This document shows, one piece after another, positions 8,828-19,852 of a stretch of 64,000 nt of DNA. The notes below the pieces were generated by a model. That model ran no database searches. It worked only from the letters and a program-made list of their open reading frames with translations, and was not told the DNA's origin. The first letter of the stretch is position 1; each line of letters starts with the position of its first letter. Source of the DNA: JAFKKF01 sp035651055 (GTDB lineage Bacteria; Pseudomonadota; Alphaproteobacteria; Rhizobiales; Kaistiaceae); the NCBI GenBank assembly GCA_035651055.1, contig DASRGK010000066.1, forward strand, positions 1 through 64,000, read 5' to 3'. The translations under genes were made by a program, and so were the position numbers.

Positions 8828-9832
8828 ATGGTCGACTACATCCCCGTCATCTGGGCCGGGCTCATCGTCACCGCCGTCGGCCTCTACGTCATCCTCGACG
8901 GCTTCGATCTCGGCGTCGGCATCCTCTTCCCGTTCTCGCGGCGCGAGGCCGACCGCGACACGATGATGAATTCGGTCGCGCCGTTCTGGGACGGCAACGA
9001 GACCTGGCTGGTGCTCGGCGGCGGCGGGCTCTGGGTGGCATTCCCGAGGGCCTATGCGGTGATCATGCCGGCGCTCTACCTGCCGGTGATCGTCATGCTG
9101 CTGGCGCTGATCTTCCGCGGCGTGTCCTTCGAGTTCCGCCACGTCGCCAAGCCGCGGCACGCCTTCTGGGACGCGGCCTTTGCCGGCGGATCGATCCTCG
9201 CCGCCTTCGCGCAGGGCGTGATCCTGGGCGGCATCATCCAGGGCATCCATGTCGAGAACGGCGCCTTTGCCGGCGGGCCGCTCGACTGGGCGACTCCCTT
9301 CGCCTTTCTCTGCGGCGCCGGCCTCGTCGCCGGTTACGGCCTCCTCGGCGCGACGTGGCTCGTCTGGAAGACAGAGGGCGCGCTGGCCGATGCGGCGCGG
9401 CGGCAGGCGCTTGTCCTCCTCTTCGCGCTGCTCGCCTTCATCGCCGCGGTGAGCATCTGGACCCCGCTTGGCTTCGAGCGGATCAGGGAGCGCTGGTTTA
9501 CCGAGCCCAACATCTATTTTCTCCTGCCGGTGCCGGCGGTCACGGCGCTGGTCGCGCTCATCGCCTGGCGGGCGCTCCATCGCGGCGACGAGGTCGTGCC
9601 GTTCTTTGCGGCGGTCGGGCTGTTCCTCCTCTGCTTCCTGGGGCTCGCGATTTCGAGCTTCCCCTATCTGGTGCCGCCGAGCCTGACGCTCTGGGAGACG
9701 GCGGCGGCGCCGGAAAGCCAGATATTCACCCTGATCGGCGTGATGTTCCTCTTGCCGGTGATCCTCGGCTACATCGTGTTCGTCTACTGGACGTTCCGTG
9801 GCAAGGTGCGCTCCGGCGAGGGCTATCACTAG
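8828..9832 (+). CDS. cydB: Cytochrome bd-type quinol oxidase subunit II
   Basis: The 334-residue protein is the partner of CydA, with about eight hydrophobic helices. Near the N-terminus it has YVILDGFDLGVGILFPF and then PFWDGNETWLVLGGGGLWVAFP, both hallmarks of subunit II. It is somewhat shorter than E. coli CydB (379 aa), as usual in the CIO branch. The ATG is 3 bp after the cydA stop with GGCGGGGGAGC just upstream, so translation is probably coupled. The pair forms a two-gene operon in the inner membrane. Confidence 0.94.
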   Translation: MVDYIPVIWAGLIVTAVGLYVILDGFDLGVGILFPFSRREADRDTMMNSVAPFWDGNETWLVLGGGGLWVAFPRAYAVIMPALYLPVIVMLLALIFRGVSFEFRHVAKPRHAFWDAAFAGGSILAAFAQGVILGGIIQGIHVENGAFAGGPLDWATPFAFLCGAGLVAGYGLLGATWLVWKTEGALADAARRQALVLLFALLAFIAAVSIWTPLGFERIRERWFTEPNIYFLLPVPAVTALVALIAWRALHRGDEVVPFFAAVGLFLLCFLGLAISSFPYLVPPSLTLWETAAAPESQIFTLIGVMFLLPVILGYIVFVYWTFRGKVRSGEGYH

Positions 9833-9866
9833 CCCGCCGCTGGTTCCCCCGGCCGACCTCCCATCG

Positions 9867-10586
9867 ATGCACCTCGATATTTCCGATATCGTCGGCGACT
9901 TTCCCGATTTTCGCGTCGCCGCGATCGTCGTCGAGAAGCTCGAGATTCACTCCGAACGGCCGCCCGAACTCGCCGCCCTGATCAGGGCGCACGAGGACGC
10001 CTGCCGCGAGCGCTGGGGGAAGACGGAGCTCGGCGAAATTCCCGGCGTCGCCGCCTGGCGTCGCGCCTACCGCGCCTTCGGCATCAAGAAGACGAGCTAC
10101 CGATCCTCGGTCGAGCGGCTCGTCAAGAACGTGCTCGCCGGGCGCGGCCTGCCGGAGATCAACGACTTTGTCGACGCGTATAACGCCGTCTCGCTGGCGC
10201 ACGTCATGCCGGCGGGCGCCGACGACCTCGACCACGTCGCCGGCAATGTCCGGTTCCGCTACAGCCGGCTCGGCGACCAGTTCCTCGACATGGCGCTCGG
10301 CGGCGAGCCGGGGGTCGAGGTGCCGGACAACGACCCGCCGAAGGAAGGCGAGGTCGTCTATGCCGACGACGAGAAGCTCCTCTGCCGGCGCTGGAACTGG
10401 CGGCAGGACCGCCGTTCCCTGGTCACCCCCTGGACGCACCGCGCCATCGTCACGATCCAGTCGAACGGAGCCGGCGATCTCGATGCGGCGATTGCGGATT
10501 TCAGCGCGCTCGCCGGCCGCTTCTTCGGCGTCGATTGCATGGTCGCGGTGGCCGACAGGCGCAGGCCGGTGGCCGAGATCGGCTGA
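9867..10586 (+). CDS. B3/B4 (tRNA-binding-like) domain protein
   Basis: The 239-residue protein consists of a single B3/B4 domain, the fold found in the beta subunit of phenylalanyl-tRNA synthetase. Diagnostic stretches are YRSSVERLVKNVLAGRGLP and INDFVDAYNAVSLAHVMPAGADDLD, then GEVVYADDEKLLCRRWNWRQD. Free-standing members are suspected of editing or binding aminoacylated or modified substrates, but no reaction is established for this type. It begins 34 bp after cydB and may be read from the same message. The ATG at 9867 is the first in-frame methionine after cydB that gives the family N-terminus. Confidence 0.8.
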   Translation: MHLDISDIVGDFPDFRVAAIVVEKLEIHSERPPELAALIRAHEDACRERWGKTELGEIPGVAAWRRAYRAFGIKKTSYRSSVERLVKNVLAGRGLPEINDFVDAYNAVSLAHVMPAGADDLDHVAGNVRFRYSRLGDQFLDMALGGEPGVEVPDNDPPKEGEVVYADDEKLLCRRWNWRQDRRSLVTPWTHRAIVTIQSNGAGDLDAAIADFSALAGRFFGVDCMVAVADRRRPVAEIG

Positions 10587-10650
10587 GGCACGGATTCCTG
10601 CCCACTCTGCCCATGGCCCATATCCCACTTGCGTCCCATCGAGCGGACGT

Positions 10651-10666
10651 ATAAACATATCTTTAT
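10651..10666. promoter_or_regulatory. Near-perfect 16-bp palindrome, probable operator of the methionine operon
   Basis: ATAAACATATCTTTAT reads the same on both strands except for one mismatched pair (C/G at positions 6 and 11). It is AT-rich in a 68% GC setting and ends inside the first possible ATG (10665) of the ArsR-methyltransferase gene. ArsR-family regulators bind such imperfect palindromes at their own promoters, so autoregulation of the operon is the natural reading, but binding is inferred. Confidence 0.6.
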
Positions 10667-11669
10667 GTCAACCAGAACGACCTTTCAGATGCCGGCGGAA
10701 GCCGTCATCGATGCGCTGAAGGCGGCGGGCGAAACAACGCGCCTCCGCATTCTGGCGCTCCTCGGCCATGGCGAACTGACGGTCAAGGAACTCACTGCGA
10801 TCCTCGGCCAGTCGCAGCCGCGGATTTCCCGCCACCTCAAGCTTCTCGCCGAGGCCGGGCTGATCGAGCGTCACCCCGAGGGGGCCTGGGCGTTCTACCG
10901 GCTCGCCGACACCGAGCCCTCCCGACATCTCGCGCGGGACCTGCTCGCGCTCGTCGCCGCCGACGATCCGGCGCTCGTGCGCGACCGCGACCGGCTCGGG
11001 CAGGTGAAGCGCGACCGCGCCGAGGCGGCGCGCCGGTACTTCGCCGAGAACGCCGCCGACTGGGACACGATCCGGGCGCTGCATGTCGCCGAGGACAGCG
11101 TCGAGCGGGCGATCGAGGCCGCGCTCGGCGCGCGTCGCTTCGACAGCCTCCTCGACCTCGGCACCGGGACCGGCCGCATGCTGGAACTGCTCGCGCCGCT
11201 CTTCAGCCGCGCCGTCGGGATCGACTCCTCCACCGACATGCTGGCGATCGCGCGATCCAATCTCGAGCGCGCCGGCATCGCCAACGCCCAGGTCCGCCTC
11301 GGCGACATCTACAACCTGCCGCTCGTCCGCGACTCCTTCGACGTGGTCTCGATCCACCAGGTGCTGCACTTCCTCGACGCGCCGGAGCGGGCGCTCGCCG
11401 AGGCGGCCCGCGTGCTGCGTCCCGGCGGCCGCCTGCTCGTCGTCGACTTCGCGCCGCACGAACTGGAGTTCCTGCGCGAGCGCCACGCGCATCGCCGGCT
11501 CGGCTTCGCGCACGACGCCATCGGCCAGTGGGTCGAGGCCGCCGGCCTCGCGCTCGACAAGGTCGTCGACCTCCCGGCCGGGGATGGCAAAGGCGACAAG
11601 CTCACCGTGACGCTCTGGCTCGCGCATGACCGGCGCATTGCCGTCGCCGGCGCCAAGGAGGTGGCGTGA
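10665..11669 (+). CDS. ArsR-family regulator fused to a SAM-dependent methyltransferase domain (SahR-like)
   Basis: The protein of about 334 residues begins with an ArsR winged helix (residues about 12-85, with GQSQPRISRHLKLLAEAGL as the recognition helix), followed by a class I methyltransferase with motif I LDLGTGTGRM near residue 163 and a post-motif ARVLRPGGRLLVVDF. It lacks the CxC metal-binding pair of ArsR/SmtB sensors, so the ligand is more likely a SAM-cycle compound. It directly precedes metF and metH, which fits the SAH-responsive regulators (SahR group) described for proteobacterial methionine genes. The start may be 10665 (overlapping the palindrome) or the ATG at 10689; neither has a clear ribosome binding site. 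Confidence 0.82.
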   Translation: MSTRTTFQMPAEAVIDALKAAGETTRLRILALLGHGELTVKELTAILGQSQPRISRHLKLLAEAGLIERHPEGAWAFYRLADTEPSRHLARDLLALVAADDPALVRDRDRLGQVKRDRAEAARRYFAENAADWDTIRALHVAEDSVERAIEAALGARRFDSLLDLGTGTGRMLELLAPLFSRAVGIDSSTDMLAIARSNLERAGIANAQVRLGDIYNLPLVRDSFDVVSIHQVLHFLDAPERALAEAARVLRPGGRLLVVDFAPHELEFLRERHAHRRLGFAHDAIGQWVEAAGLALDKVVDLPAGDGKGDKLTVTLWLAHDRRIAVAGAKEVA

Positions 11670-12595
11670 TGGATGCCCCTGGACGCGCCAGCCGCTTCCT
11701 CGGCAGCGACGCCGGACTCCGTGTCTCCTTCGAGTTCTTCCCGCCGAAGACCGAGGAGATGGAGAAGACCCTCTGGCGCTCGATCGAGCGCCTCGCGCCG
11801 CTGTCGCCGTCCTTCGTCTCGGTAACCTACGGCGCCGGCGGCTCCACCCGAGAGCGCACGCACGCCACGGTGAAGCGCATTCTTGCCGAGACGGCGCTTA
11901 GCCCGGCGGCGCATCTCACCTGTGTCGGCGCCACGCGCGAGGAGGTCGATTCGGTCGTCGACAGTTACGCCAACCTGGGCGTCCGCCATGTCGTCGCGCT
12001 CCGCGGCGATCCGGTTACCGGTCTCGGTACGCCGTACGTGCCGCACCCGCAGGGCTACGGCCATGCGGCCGATCTCATCGCGGGAATCAAGCGCCGCCAC
12101 GCGAATATCGAGGTGTCGGCCTCGGCCTACGTCGAGCGCCATCCGGAAAGCCGCGACTGGCAGACCGAGATCGACAACCTGAAGCGCAAGGTTGACGCCG
12201 GTGCGGACCGGCTCATCACCCAATTCTTTTTCGAGAATGATTTCTTCGATCGTTTCGTCGAGCGCGTTCGTGCTGCTGGAATCGACGTGCCCATCCTGCC
12301 GGGCATTGTCCCGGTGTCCAACTTTACGCAGACCGCGAAATTCGCTGCCAAGATCGGCGCGACGGTGCCCGCCTGGCTTGCCGCCCGTTTCGACGGATTG
12401 GAAGAAGACGCGACAACCCGCCAGCTCGTCGCCGCCGCCGTGGTCGCTGAACAGGTGCTTGATCTGGTCGATCGCGGCATCACCGATTTTCATTTCTACA
12501 CGATGAACCGCGCCGATCTCGTCTATGCGATCTGCCATCTCCTCGGTATTCGACCCGCCGCTCGGGCCGCCCTGACGGCAGGGGCGCCGGCATGA
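11669..12595 (+). CDS. metF: 5,10-methylenetetrahydrofolate reductase
   Basis: The 308-residue protein is a bacterial MetF: FEFFPPKTEEME near the N-terminus, SVTYGAGGSTRERTH for flavin binding, and LRGDPVTG plus QFFFENDFFDRFVER in the barrel. It reduces methylene-THF to 5-methyl-THF with FAD, supplying the methyl group used by the methionine synthase encoded next. Its ATG overlaps the TGA stop of the regulator gene (TGATG), and its own stop overlaps the start of metH part 1, so the operon is translationally coupled. A GTG at 11666 is an alternative start one codon earlier. Confidence 0.94.
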   Translation: MDAPGRASRFLGSDAGLRVSFEFFPPKTEEMEKTLWRSIERLAPLSPSFVSVTYGAGGSTRERTHATVKRILAETALSPAAHLTCVGATREEVDSVVDSYANLGVRHVVALRGDPVTGLGTPYVPHPQGYGHAADLIAGIKRRHANIEVSASAYVERHPESRDWQTEIDNLKRKVDAGADRLITQFFFENDFFDRFVERVRAAGIDVPILPGIVPVSNFTQTAKFAAKIGATVPAWLAARFDGLEEDATTRQLVAAAVVAEQVLDLVDRGITDFHFYTMNRADLVYAICHLLGIRPAARAALTAGAPA

Positions 12596-13643
12596 GCGTC
12601 GACACCGCCGCCGCTATCCGCGCGCTCGCCGCGCGGCGCATCCTTCTCCTCGACGGGGCGATGGGTACGATGATCCAGTCGCTCCGCCTCGGCGAGGCCG
12701 ACTTCCGCGGCGCGCGCTTCGCCGACTGGAGGAAGGACCTCCGGGGCAACAACGACCTGCTCATCCTCACCCAGCCCGACGCCATCCGTAAGTTCCACGT
12801 CGACTACCTGCAGGCCGGGGCTGACATCGTCGAGACCAACACCTTCGCCTCGACCGCGATCGCGCAGGCCGATTACGGCCTGGAAGCCTATGCCTATGAG
12901 CTCAACCGGGAAGGGGCGCGGCTCGCCCGCGAAGCCTGCGATTTGATCGCGACGCCGGATCGGCCGCGCTTCGTCGCTGGCGCCATCGGTCCTACCAACC
13001 GCTCCGCCTCGATTTCGCCGGACGTGAACAATCCCGGCTTCCGCAACGTCTCCTTCGACGACCTCGTGGCCGCCTATGGCGAGGCGGTGCGCGGCCTCAT
13101 CGACGGCGGCGCCGATATCATCCTCTTCGAGACGATCTTCGATACGCTCAATGCCAAGGCCGGGATCTTCGCCGTCGAGCAGCTCTTTGCCGAAATCGGC
13201 AGGCGCCTGCCGGTGATGATCTCCGGGACGATCACCGACCTCTCCGGCCGCACATTGTCCGGCCAGACGCCCGCTGCCTTCTGGTATTCCGTCCGTCACA
13301 GCCGGCCGCTCAGCGTCGGGCTCAACTGCGCGCTCGGCGCCAAGGAAATGCGCGCCCATATCGCCGAGCTGTCGCGCATCGCCGATACGCTCATCTGCGC
13401 CTATCCGAATGCCGGCCTCCCCAACGAGTTCGGCGAGTACGACGAGAGCCCCGAGGCGATGGCCGCGATGGTCGGCGAGTTCGCGCGATCCGGCCTCGTC
13501 AATATTGTCGGCGGCTGCTGCGGGACGACGCCGGCGCACATCAGGGCGATCGCCGACGCGGTCGAAGGCGTCGCTCCGCGTGATATCCCGACGGTCGCGC
13601 CGCGCATGCGCCTTTCCGGCCTGGAGCCGTTCGAGCTGGTCGC

Positions 13644-13647
<4 letters not shown>
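12592..13647 (+). CDS. metH: Methionine synthase, homocysteine-binding subunit (split MetH, part 1)
   Basis: The 351-residue protein is the homocysteine S-methyltransferase module of cobalamin-dependent methionine synthase. It has LLDGAMGTMIQ near the N-terminus and the three zinc-binding cysteines Cys246 (LNCALG), Cys309 and Cys310 (GGCCGTTP). The module binds homocysteine as a zinc thiolate. In E. coli it is the first domain of a single chain of about 1227 aa; here it is a separate polypeptide whose stop overlaps the start of part 2 by 4 bp. A split MetH is known from other alphaproteobacteria, so this is probably not a frameshift. Confidence 0.92.
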
Positions 13648-16322
<2,675 letters not shown>

Positions 16323-16333
16323 GCCGGAAAATG

Positions 16334-16366
16334 AAAAAAGCCGGCCGCGCCGCCTCGGCGCCCGGC
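16334..16366 (-). terminator. Intrinsic terminator of the 29-residue peptide gene
   Basis: Read on the minus strand, GCCGG-GCGCC pairs with GGCGC-GG-CCGGC around a short GAGGC loop (two bulged Gs), followed directly by six Ts. It lies about 20 bases past the stop of the small minus-strand gene and 12 bases after the metH stop. The polyT side belongs to the minus strand, so it chiefly ends the small gene. Confidence 0.75.
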
Positions 16367-16387
16367 TCCATGGCACTGATTCCGTTC

Positions 16388-16477
16388 TCAGATCGCGCCG
16401 AAGACGACTCCCACCACAAACAGGAAAGCGGCGCCGATGACGACGAGATTGAAGTGTCGGGCAAGAGTCAATTGCAT
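16388..16477 (-). CDS. Very small membrane peptide (29 aa)
   Basis: A 29-residue open frame begins MQLTLARHFN and continues with a single hydrophobic helix of about 19 residues ending in FGAI. A perfect AGGAGG ribosome binding site lies 6 bases before the ATG (16484-16489), and a strong intrinsic terminator follows the stop. These three signals together make it a convincing mini-gene although no function can be read. The layout (short basic N-terminus, one helix, almost no tail) suggests an inner-membrane peptide, perhaps a small subunit or regulator. It faces metH and is divergent from the PLP decarboxylase gene. Confidence 0.72.
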   Translation of the reverse strand: MQLTLARHFNLVVIGAAFLFVVGVVFGAI

Positions 16478-16668
16478 GCTCGGCCTCCTGGTCCGCCAAC
16501 CAATGATCGAAGTCTAGTCGCGGTTCCACGGATCGCGAAGAGAAGAATTTCCATGTCCCTCGGAGAGCGGGCAAAAGCATTCCCGGGTTTCCCGGCAACC
16601 CATTTGACCTGCTGGCGTTTTCGCCTGTGGAAAACCTGCGGGGCTTCCTATCTGCGGGCTGGATCCTT

Positions 16669-16697
16669 TTGACAGGGCTACGGCGGTACGCTTCACA
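16669..16697 (+). promoter_or_regulatory. Possible sigma-70 promoter of the PLP decarboxylase gene
   Basis: A consensus TTGACA lies at 16669-16674. Seventeen bases on is TTCACA (16692-16697), a poor -10 match. It is placed about 35 bp before the start codon of the decarboxylase gene. Only the -35 element is strong. Confidence 0.35.
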
Positions 16698-16732
16698 AAA
16701 CGTGGTGATTCGGCCGGCGCGGAGAGCTCGGA

Positions 16733-17953
16733 ATGCAGCGCTATGACACCGCGCGCGAAGCGGCCCTGGATATGCGGCCGGACACGCCGGTCTACTGTTT
16801 TCGCCCGTCCGTCCTCGCCGCCGACGCGGCGACGTTCCTCGCGGCATTTCCGGGGAAGACCGCCTATGCGGTCAAGACCAACGGCGAGCCGATGGTGCTG
16901 GAGACGCTCGCCCGCGCCGGGGTCAGTTGTTTCGACGTCGCCTCGCCCGCCGAATGCCAGGCGGTCCGGGCCGTCGCGCCAAAGGCCGAGCTTCTCTACA
17001 CCCATCCGGTGAAGGCGCAGTCGGACATCCGGACGGCGCTCGAGACCTACCGCGTCCGCACCCTCGTCCTCGATCACGAGGACGAACTGGCCAAGATCGT
17101 GAAGATCGTCCGCGGCCTCGACCTCGATCCGGAAGACATGACCATGTTCGTGCGGCTCGCCGCGCGCGGTCACGCCGCCTACGAACTGTCGAAGAAGTTC
17201 GGCGCCGGAGCCGCCCACGCGGTCGAACTGGTCGGACGCCTCGCCAATGCCGGCTTCAAGGTGGGGCTTTGCTTCCATGTCGGCAGTCAGGTCGAGGACA
17301 CCGACACCTATGAGCGGGCGCTTGCCTCCGCCGCCTGGGTGCGCGCCCGCGCCGGTGCCGAGATCGTGGCGCTCGACATCGGCGGCGGGTTCCCGGCGCC
17401 CTACGGCCAGGACCCGCGCCGGAAGGCGCCGAACCTGCCGGACACGGCGGCGCTCATCGCCGAGGTGGTCGGCGAGGCGCATGCTTGGGGCTTCGCGGGT
17501 GTGCCGCTCATCGCGGAGCCGGGAAGGGTGATCGTCGCCCGCGCCTTCTCGCTGATCGTCCGCGTGCTCCTCAAGAAAGGCCGGCGGCTCTACATCAACG
17601 ACGGCATCTGGGCGTCCCTCTCCGATTCGTGGACCGGCAAGATCACGCTGCCGGCGCGGCTTCTCCCCGATCCCGCGCGCCGCCGGCGGTCAGGCGATCC
17701 GGGCAAGATCATCCCGTTCAAGGTCTGCGGCGCCACCTGCGATTCGGTCGACATCCTGTCGCGGCCGTTCTATCTGCCGGAGACGGTCGACACCGGCGAC
17801 TGGATCGAGATCGGCCACATCGGCGCCTATTCCATGGCTCTGCGCACGCGCTTCAACGGCTTTTATCCCGACACCTTCGTCGAGGTGACGACGCCGTTCG
17901 AGGAAGCCGGGCCGGCCGAGAGTCGCGCTGCCGTCGAAACGATGGCGGACTGA
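16733..17953 (+). CDS. Type III PLP-dependent decarboxylase, ornithine decarboxylase-like
   Basis: The 406-residue protein belongs to the alanine-racemase-fold decarboxylases. The PLP lysine is Lys48 in AYAVKTN; HVGSQ, LDIGGGFPAPYG and EPGR bind the cofactor phosphate; and CGATCDSVD supplies the catalytic cysteine (Cys336) and aspartate from the second subunit of the dimer. These motifs match ornithine/lysine decarboxylases rather than diaminopimelate decarboxylase, so a role in making a diamine is likely, but the exact substrate is not decided. The start is supported by GCGGAGAGC upstream. A CDF transporter gene follows after 4 bp. Confidence 0.84.
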   Translation: MQRYDTAREAALDMRPDTPVYCFRPSVLAADAATFLAAFPGKTAYAVKTNGEPMVLETLARAGVSCFDVASPAECQAVRAVAPKAELLYTHPVKAQSDIRTALETYRVRTLVLDHEDELAKIVKIVRGLDLDPEDMTMFVRLAARGHAAYELSKKFGAGAAHAVELVGRLANAGFKVGLCFHVGSQVEDTDTYERALASAAWVRARAGAEIVALDIGGGFPAPYGQDPRRKAPNLPDTAALIAEVVGEAHAWGFAGVPLIAEPGRVIVARAFSLIVRVLLKKGRRLYINDGIWASLSDSWTGKITLPARLLPDPARRRRSGDPGKIIPFKVCGATCDSVDILSRPFYLPETVDTGDWIEIGHIGAYSMALRTRFNGFYPDTFVEVTTPFEEAGPAESRAAVETMAD

Positions 17954-17957
17954 GAGG

Positions 17958-18860
17958 ATGCCCTCGGGCAACCTGGTGTTCATCCAGCGGCTGGCGCTCG
18001 GCAGCGTCGTCGTCGCGCTGGCCGTGCTTGCCCTCAAATACGCCGCCTACCATCTGACCGGGAGTGTCGCCCTCTATTCCGACGCGCTCGAGAGCATCGT
18101 CAACGTGCTGACCGCGGTGATGGCGCTTGCCGTCGTGCGCTACAGCGCCATGCCCGCCGACGCCAACCACCCTTACGGCCACACCAAGGCGGAGTATTTC
18201 TCGGTCGTCGTCGAGGGCGTGCTCATCATCGTGGCGGCGGTGGCGGTCTTCCGCGAGGCGTGGCTCGACTTCGCCAATCCGAAGCCGCTCGAGCAGCCGG
18301 CCCTAGGCCTTGCCATCAACGGGGCTGCCGCGGTCATCAACGCCGCCTGGTGCTACATCCTCATCCGCGAGGGCCGGCGCTACCGCTCGCCGGCCCTGGT
18401 CGCCGACGGACGCCACCTGCTTACCGATGTGCTCACTTCGGCGGGCGTGATCGTCGGCCTCCTGCTCGCGCTCGCCACTGGCTGGACCGTGCTCGACCCG
18501 CTGCTCGCCGCGGTGGTCGCTGCCAACATCCTCTGGTCGGGCTGGTCGTTGCTGCGCGAGTCGGTGAGCGGCCTGATGGACGAGGCGGTGCCGGCCACCG
18601 TCCTCGACGTCATCCGCGGCGTCATCTCGCAGAACGCCAGCGGGGCGATCGAGGCGCATGACCTGCGCACCCGCCGCGCCGGCCGCATCACGTTCGTCGA
18701 TTTCCACCTGGTGGTTCCCGGCGCCATGTCGGTGGCCGAGGCGCACGCCATTTGCGACGATATCGAGCGCGCCCTGCGGACCGCCGTCGCCGACGTGCTC
18801 ATCACCATCCACGTCGAGCCCGAGGAGAAGGCCAAGCACCACGGCGTCCTGGTCTTCTAG
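17958..18860 (+). CDS. Cation diffusion facilitator (CDF) family transporter
   Basis: The 300-residue protein has about six transmembrane helices and a C-terminal cytoplasmic ferredoxin-like domain (from about residue 205). Metal-site residues appear in YSDALESIVN (helix 2) and DGRHLLTDVLTS (helix 5, HxxxD). The sequence DANHPYGHTKAEYF lies in the first cytoplasmic loop, as usual. CDF proteins export Zn, Fe, Mn or other divalent cations in exchange for protons; the metal cannot be assigned. It begins 4 bp after the decarboxylase stop with GAGAGG upstream and is probably cotranscribed. Confidence 0.88.
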   Translation: MPSGNLVFIQRLALGSVVVALAVLALKYAAYHLTGSVALYSDALESIVNVLTAVMALAVVRYSAMPADANHPYGHTKAEYFSVVVEGVLIIVAAVAVFREAWLDFANPKPLEQPALGLAINGAAAVINAAWCYILIREGRRYRSPALVADGRHLLTDVLTSAGVIVGLLLALATGWTVLDPLLAAVVAANILWSGWSLLRESVSGLMDEAVPATVLDVIRGVISQNASGAIEAHDLRTRRAGRITFVDFHLVVPGAMSVAEAHAICDDIERALRTAVADVLITIHVEPEEKAKHHGVLVF

Positions 18861-18984
18861 CCCTGCATCTCGCGGGACGCGGCAGCTCCACGGCCGTGAA
18901 GGGTCTTCGGCTCGCGCAGCCCGGCCGTGTCCGGGCGCCACATCGTTGACGCTTCCTTAAGCCGGGCGCTCGCATTTTACCGGC

Positions 18985-19770
18985 ATGGTCCGTCGCGTTG
19001 CGTGTCTGACGGCAGTGACCGGGCTTGCCCTCGGGCTCGCCGGCTGCGCCATGAGCTTGTTCGGCGGCGGCAATGACGGCCGCGCGCAATGGCGCGCGGA
19101 CGCGGAAAACGCGTGCATGCGCCAGGTGGACAGCATGCCTTTTGCCGTCAAGATGAGCCGGGTCGACGGACGCGGCGCCTGCGGCATCAACAAGCCGCTC
19201 AAAATTTCGGCCTTCGCCGACGGGTCGATCGCGCTCGGCGCGGACGCGACCCTCGGCTGCCCGATCACGATGGCGGTTGATGGCTGGCTGCGCGAGGCGG
19301 TGCAGCCGGCGGCGATCGCCTGGTTCGGCTCGCCGGTCGTCGCGATCCGGCAGATCTCCGACTACAGCTGCCGCCCGCGCAACAATATCCACGGCGCCCG
19401 GCTCTCCGAGCACGCTTTCGGCAACGCGCTCGACGTGGCCGGCTTCGTCTTCGAGGACGGCACGGAAGTGCTGGTCAAGACCGGCTGGCGCGGCACGCCG
19501 GCCGAGCAGGGGTTCCTGCGCGAGGTCGAGGCGCTCGCCTGCCAGCGCTTCACCACCGTGCTCGGCCCCGGCGCCCGCTACCACAGCGATCACTTCCACG
19601 TCGACCTTGCCCGCCACGGCAAGTCGGGAACCTACGCCTATTGCAACCCGAAGCCGCTGGTCGTCCCGCCGGTCCGGCCGCCCTACGTTCCCGGCCAGAT
19701 CGCAACGCCGGTCGATCCTGCGACGCTGCCCGCCTATACCGGCAGTATTGCGGGCGCCGGAAGCGACTAG
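18985..19770 (+). CDS. Extensin-like family lipoprotein
   Basis: The 261-residue protein has a lipoprotein signal peptide with a lipobox ending in Cys21 (LAGC). The body carries signature stretches of the bacterial extensin-like C-terminal domain: CGINKPLKISAF, LGCPITMAVDGWLREAV, ISDYSCRPRN, LSEHAFGNALDVAGF and YHSDHFHVD. The histidine/aspartate pattern resembles LAS-type peptidases (VanY/D-Ala-D-Ala), so a murein-related role is possible but unproven. It stands alone, about 125 bp after the CDF gene. Confidence 0.82.
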   Translation: MVRRVACLTAVTGLALGLAGCAMSLFGGGNDGRAQWRADAENACMRQVDSMPFAVKMSRVDGRGACGINKPLKISAFADGSIALGADATLGCPITMAVDGWLREAVQPAAIAWFGSPVVAIRQISDYSCRPRNNIHGARLSEHAFGNALDVAGFVFEDGTEVLVKTGWRGTPAEQGFLREVEALACQRFTTVLGPGARYHSDHFHVDLARHGKSGTYAYCNPKPLVVPPVRPPYVPGQIATPVDPATLPAYTGSIAGAGSD

Positions 19771-19798
19771 TCAAGGGCAGCCTACCGCTTCCTGTCAG

Positions 19799-19827
19799 TT
19801 GTATTGTTCATGAAGGCGACCTATAGT
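19799..19827 (+). promoter_or_regulatory. Sigma-70-like promoter of the low-GC orphan gene
   Basis: TTGTAT (19799-19804) and TATAGT (19822-19827) are separated by exactly 17 bp. The likely transcript start is near 19834, giving a leader of about 20 bases that contains the ribosome binding site AGGGAGGG. Confidence 0.6.
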
Positions 19828-19852
19828 CGTGTGATTGTAGGGAGGGTAATTC

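Noticed and set aside
7451..9829. A 792-codon open frame on the minus strand covering cydA and cydB
   Set aside because: It is antisense to two clearly recognised oxidase genes, is rich in R, E, G and D as expected for GC-rich shadow frames, and shows no motif.
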